DNA from: Streptomyces sp. CB01249
GTDB lineage: Bacteria; Actinomycetota; Actinomycetes; Streptomycetales; Streptomycetaceae
Length of the DNA: 64,000 nt
Assembly: GCF_001905735.1 (NCBI RefSeq)
Contig: NZ_LISW01000004.1
Location: forward strand, 124,001-188,000
Reading direction: 5' to 3'
In this document: positions 62,058-64,000 of the stretch, one piece after another
How positions within the stretch are numbered: position 1 is the first letter of the stretch
How the letters are laid out: every line of letters starts with the position of its first letter
Program-made: the position numbers and the translations under genes
Notes under the pieces: model-generated
The model's database searches: none
What the model saw: the letters and a program-made list of their open reading frames with translations, nothing else
Told to the model about the DNA's origin: nothing

Positions 62058-63176
62058 ATGAGCCTGACCCTGAGGACCATCAGCCGAGAGCAGCATCTGG
62101 CCTACATCCAGAGTCTGCCCGCGGCCAGCCACATGCAGGTCCCGGCATGGGCGGATGTGAAGGCAGAGTGGCGCTCCGAGAGCCTGGGCTGGTTCGACAA
62201 GACCGGTCAGCTCGTCGGCGCCGGCCTGGTGCTCTACCGGCAGCTCCCCAAGATCAAGCGCTACCTGGCGTACCTGCCCGAGGGCCCGGTCATCAACTGG
62301 TACGCCCCGAACCTGAGCGACTGGCTTGAGCCGATGCTGGCGCACCTCAAGCAGCAGGGCGCCTTCTCGGTGAAGATGGGCCCGCCGGTGGTCATCCGCC
62401 GCTGGGACGCCGCGGCCATCAAGGGCGGCATCCAGGACCCGGACGTGAAGCGCCTGCGGGACGTCGAGGCCACGCACATCGAGCCGCGCGCCTTCGAGGT
62501 CGCCGACCGGCTGCGGAAGATGGGCTGGCAGCAGGGCGAGGACGGCGGCGCCGGCTTCGGTGACGTACAGCCCCGCTACGTCTTCCAGGTGCCGCTGGCG
62601 AACCGCTCGCTGGAGGACGTCCACAAGGGCTTCAACCAGCTCTGGCGGCGCAACATCAAGAAGGCCGAGAAGGCCGGCGTCGAGGTCGTCCAGGGCAGCT
62701 ACGCGGAGCTCTCCGAGTGGCAGCGGCTGTACGAGATCACGGCGGAGCGCGACCGCTTCCGCCCGCGCCCGCTCGGCTACTTCCAGCGCATGTGGACGGC
62801 CCTCAACAGCGAGGACCCCAACCGGATGCGGCTCTACTTCGCCCGTCACGAGGGCGAGAACGTCGCGGCGGCGACCATGCTGATCGTCGGCGGACACGTC
62901 TGGTACTCGTACGGCGCCTCGGCCAACCACAAGCGCGAGGTCCGCCCCTCGAACGCGATGCAGTGGCGGATGCTGCGCGACGCGTACGCCATGGGCGCCA
63001 CGGTCTACGACCTGCGCGGCATCTCCGACTCGCTGGACGAGACCGACCACCTCTTCGGTCTGATCCAGTTCAAGGTCGGCACCGGCGGCCAGGCCGCGGA
63101 GTACCTCGGCGAGTGGGACTTCCCGCTCAACAAGCTGCTCCACAAGGCGCTCGACATCTACATGTCACGCCGCTGA
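62058..63176 (+). CDS. femX: FemX-type peptidoglycan aminoacyltransferase
   Basis: 372 residues, two GNAT-like subdomains with RNIKKAEKAGVEV and GENVAAATMLIVGGHVWYSYGAS segments typical of the FemABX family. In Streptomyces, FemX attaches the single glycine bridge to LL-diaminopimelic acid on lipid II, using Gly-tRNA-Gly, at the inner membrane face. The ATG at 62058 begins MSLTLRTISREQHLAYIQ, the usual family start; a TAGGCT -10-like element lies near 61993. It precedes an alanine-racemase-like gene in the same direction, another envelope function. Confidence 0.9.
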   Translation: MSLTLRTISREQHLAYIQSLPAASHMQVPAWADVKAEWRSESLGWFDKTGQLVGAGLVLYRQLPKIKRYLAYLPEGPVINWYAPNLSDWLEPMLAHLKQQGAFSVKMGPPVVIRRWDAAAIKGGIQDPDVKRLRDVEATHIEPRAFEVADRLRKMGWQQGEDGGAGFGDVQPRYVFQVPLANRSLEDVHKGFNQLWRRNIKKAEKAGVEVVQGSYAELSEWQRLYEITAERDRFRPRPLGYFQRMWTALNSEDPNRMRLYFARHEGENVAAATMLIVGGHVWYSYGASANHKREVRPSNAMQWRMLRDAYAMGATVYDLRGISDSLDETDHLFGLIQFKVGTGGQAAEYLGEWDFPLNKLLHKALDIYMSRR

Positions 63177-63282
63177 TCCGAGCCCCACAGCTGACGAAAC
63201 CGTCTTCATTGGTTTCAATGGGGCCTGAACACGCTTCTCCTCCCTGATCCACCGCAGCCACCAGAAGGGTTCCGGACCGGCC

Positions 63283-64000
63283 ATGGCGCTCTCCCTGTAC
63301 GTCGACACCGCGCGCTGGCGGGCGCACCAGAAATCCGTTATCGACCAGTTCCCGGGCATCGTTCCGGTCTGCAAGGGCAACGGGTACGGCTTCGGTCACG
63401 AGCGGCTGGCCGACGAGGCGATCCGCTTCGGGTCCGACATCCTCGCGGTCGGCACCACCTACGAGGCCGCCCGCATCAAGGACTGGTTCAGCGGTGACCT
63501 GCTGGTCCTCACGCCGTTCCGGCGCGGTGAGGAACCGGTGCCGCTGCCCGACCGCGTCGTACGGTCCGTGTCCTCCGTGGACGGGGTGCACGCCCTGGTG
63601 GGCGCCCGGGTCGTCATCGAGTGCATGAGCTCGATGAAGCGCCACGGCGTCAAGGAGGAGGAGCTCGGGCAGCTGCACGCGGCCATCGAGGACGTACGCC
63701 TGGAAGGCTTCGCCCTCCACCTGCCGCTGGACCGTACGGACGGGTCGGACGCGGTCGAGGAGGTCATCGCGTGGATGGACCGCCTGCGGGCGGCCCGGCT
63801 TCCGCTGCACACGATGTTCGTCAGCCACCTGCGCGCCGACGAGCTCGCCCGGCTGCAGCAGCAGTTCCCGCAGACCCGGTTCCGCGCCCGCATCGGCACC
63901 CGGCTCTGGCTCGGGGACCACGAGGCGACGGAGTACCGGGGCGCCGTGCTCGACGTCACCCGCGTCGTCAAGGGCGACCGGTTCGGCTACCGGCAGCAGA
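63283..64000 (+). CDS. Alanine racemase-like PLP enzyme, 5' part
   Basis: The first 239 codons are present; the gene runs off the window. The N-terminal barrel starts with MALSLYVDTARWRAH and has PVCKGNGYGFGH, where Lys40-x-Asn-x-Tyr-Gly is the PLP site (usual alanine racemases read VKANAYGHG). A later IGTRLWLGD matches the P-G-I-x-x-Y-G strand only loosely. It is thus an alanine racemase family member, possibly with another substrate. ATG 63283, 106 nt after femX, so co-transcription for cell-wall synthesis is possible. The C-terminal catalytic Tyr is outside the window. Confidence 0.82.
   Translation, partial: MALSLYVDTARWRAHQKSVIDQFPGIVPVCKGNGYGFGHERLADEAIRFGSDILAVGTTYEAARIKDWFSGDLLVLTPFRRGEEPVPLPDRVVRSVSSVDGVHALVGARVVIECMSSMKRHGVKEEELGQLHAAIEDVRLEGFALHLPLDRTDGSDAVEEVIAWMDRLRAARLPLHTMFVSHLRADELARLQQQFPQTRFRARIGTRLWLGDHEATEYRGAVLDVTRVVKGDRFGYRQQ

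Overview
This 64 kb window is high-GC (clearly above 70%) actinobacterial chromosome, almost certainly from a Streptomyces. Codons are strongly G/C at the third position and GTG starts are common. It carries the sporulation pair ssgR-ssgA, a FemX-type glycyltransferase, a fused cydCD, SEC-C/DUF5926 and DUF5326 proteins, and a DyP/Sco/PCuAC/CopCD copper set. Gene order is the conserved core order known from Streptomyces near oriC, running towards dnaB and rpsF-ssb-rpsR-rplI. Four perfect parS sites (13081 is a fifth, imperfect one) become denser towards the right end, so oriC probably lies beyond base 64000. I see no insertion sequence, prophage, CRISPR, tRNA or rRNA.

Layout. 1-8 kb: end of a glycerophosphodiesterase, two RsbW-like ATP-binding proteins, a GAF/PP2C protein lacking a metal ligand, a DUF5926 protein, a prim-pol-like protein and aminopeptidase P. 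A structured RNA candidate follows DUF5926. 8-14 kb: copper delivery cluster (membrane protein, YcnI, Sco, PCuAC lipoprotein, CopC-CopD fusion, Tat-exported DyP peroxidase). 14-18 kb: pheA, a gene-free segment rich in DnaA boxes, serS and a HAD phosphatase, then a coiled-coil protein. 18-22.4 kb: two ABC-2 exporters in tandem. 22.6-28 kb: hydrolase-SDR fusion with an overlapping MerR gene, an RNA 2'-phosphotransferase, an F420-type oxidoreductase and a second HAD phosphatase.

28-36 kb: cytochrome bd operon cydA-cydB-cydCD with a GAF histidine kinase behind it. A perfect 16-bp Rex operator precedes cydA, and a parS site overlaps the cydCD start codon. 36-46 kb: aromatic/histidinol-phosphate aminotransferase, LacI regulator, metallophosphoesterase, membrane protein, thiC under a TPP riboswitch, a YibE/F transporter, then ssgA and its activator ssgR. 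46-56 kb: small membrane proteins, cupin, a cystathionine-gamma-lyase-type enzyme, LysR, NUDIX, two GNATs, MFS with divergent MarR, winged-helix protein and a class-C serine hydrolase. 56-64 kb: dnaB with DnaA boxes upstream, a MATE exporter, the rpsF-ssb-rpsR-rplI operon, femX and the start of an alanine-racemase-like gene.

The novelty here is mainly regulatory: a parS site that is also the centre of a 32-bp terminator-like palindrome, a parS site forming the cydCD start, several DnaA-box groups outside oriC, and a structured RNA candidate. Protein candidates are a PP2C lacking a metal-binding Asp and an unassigned His-containing membrane protein at the head of the copper cluster.
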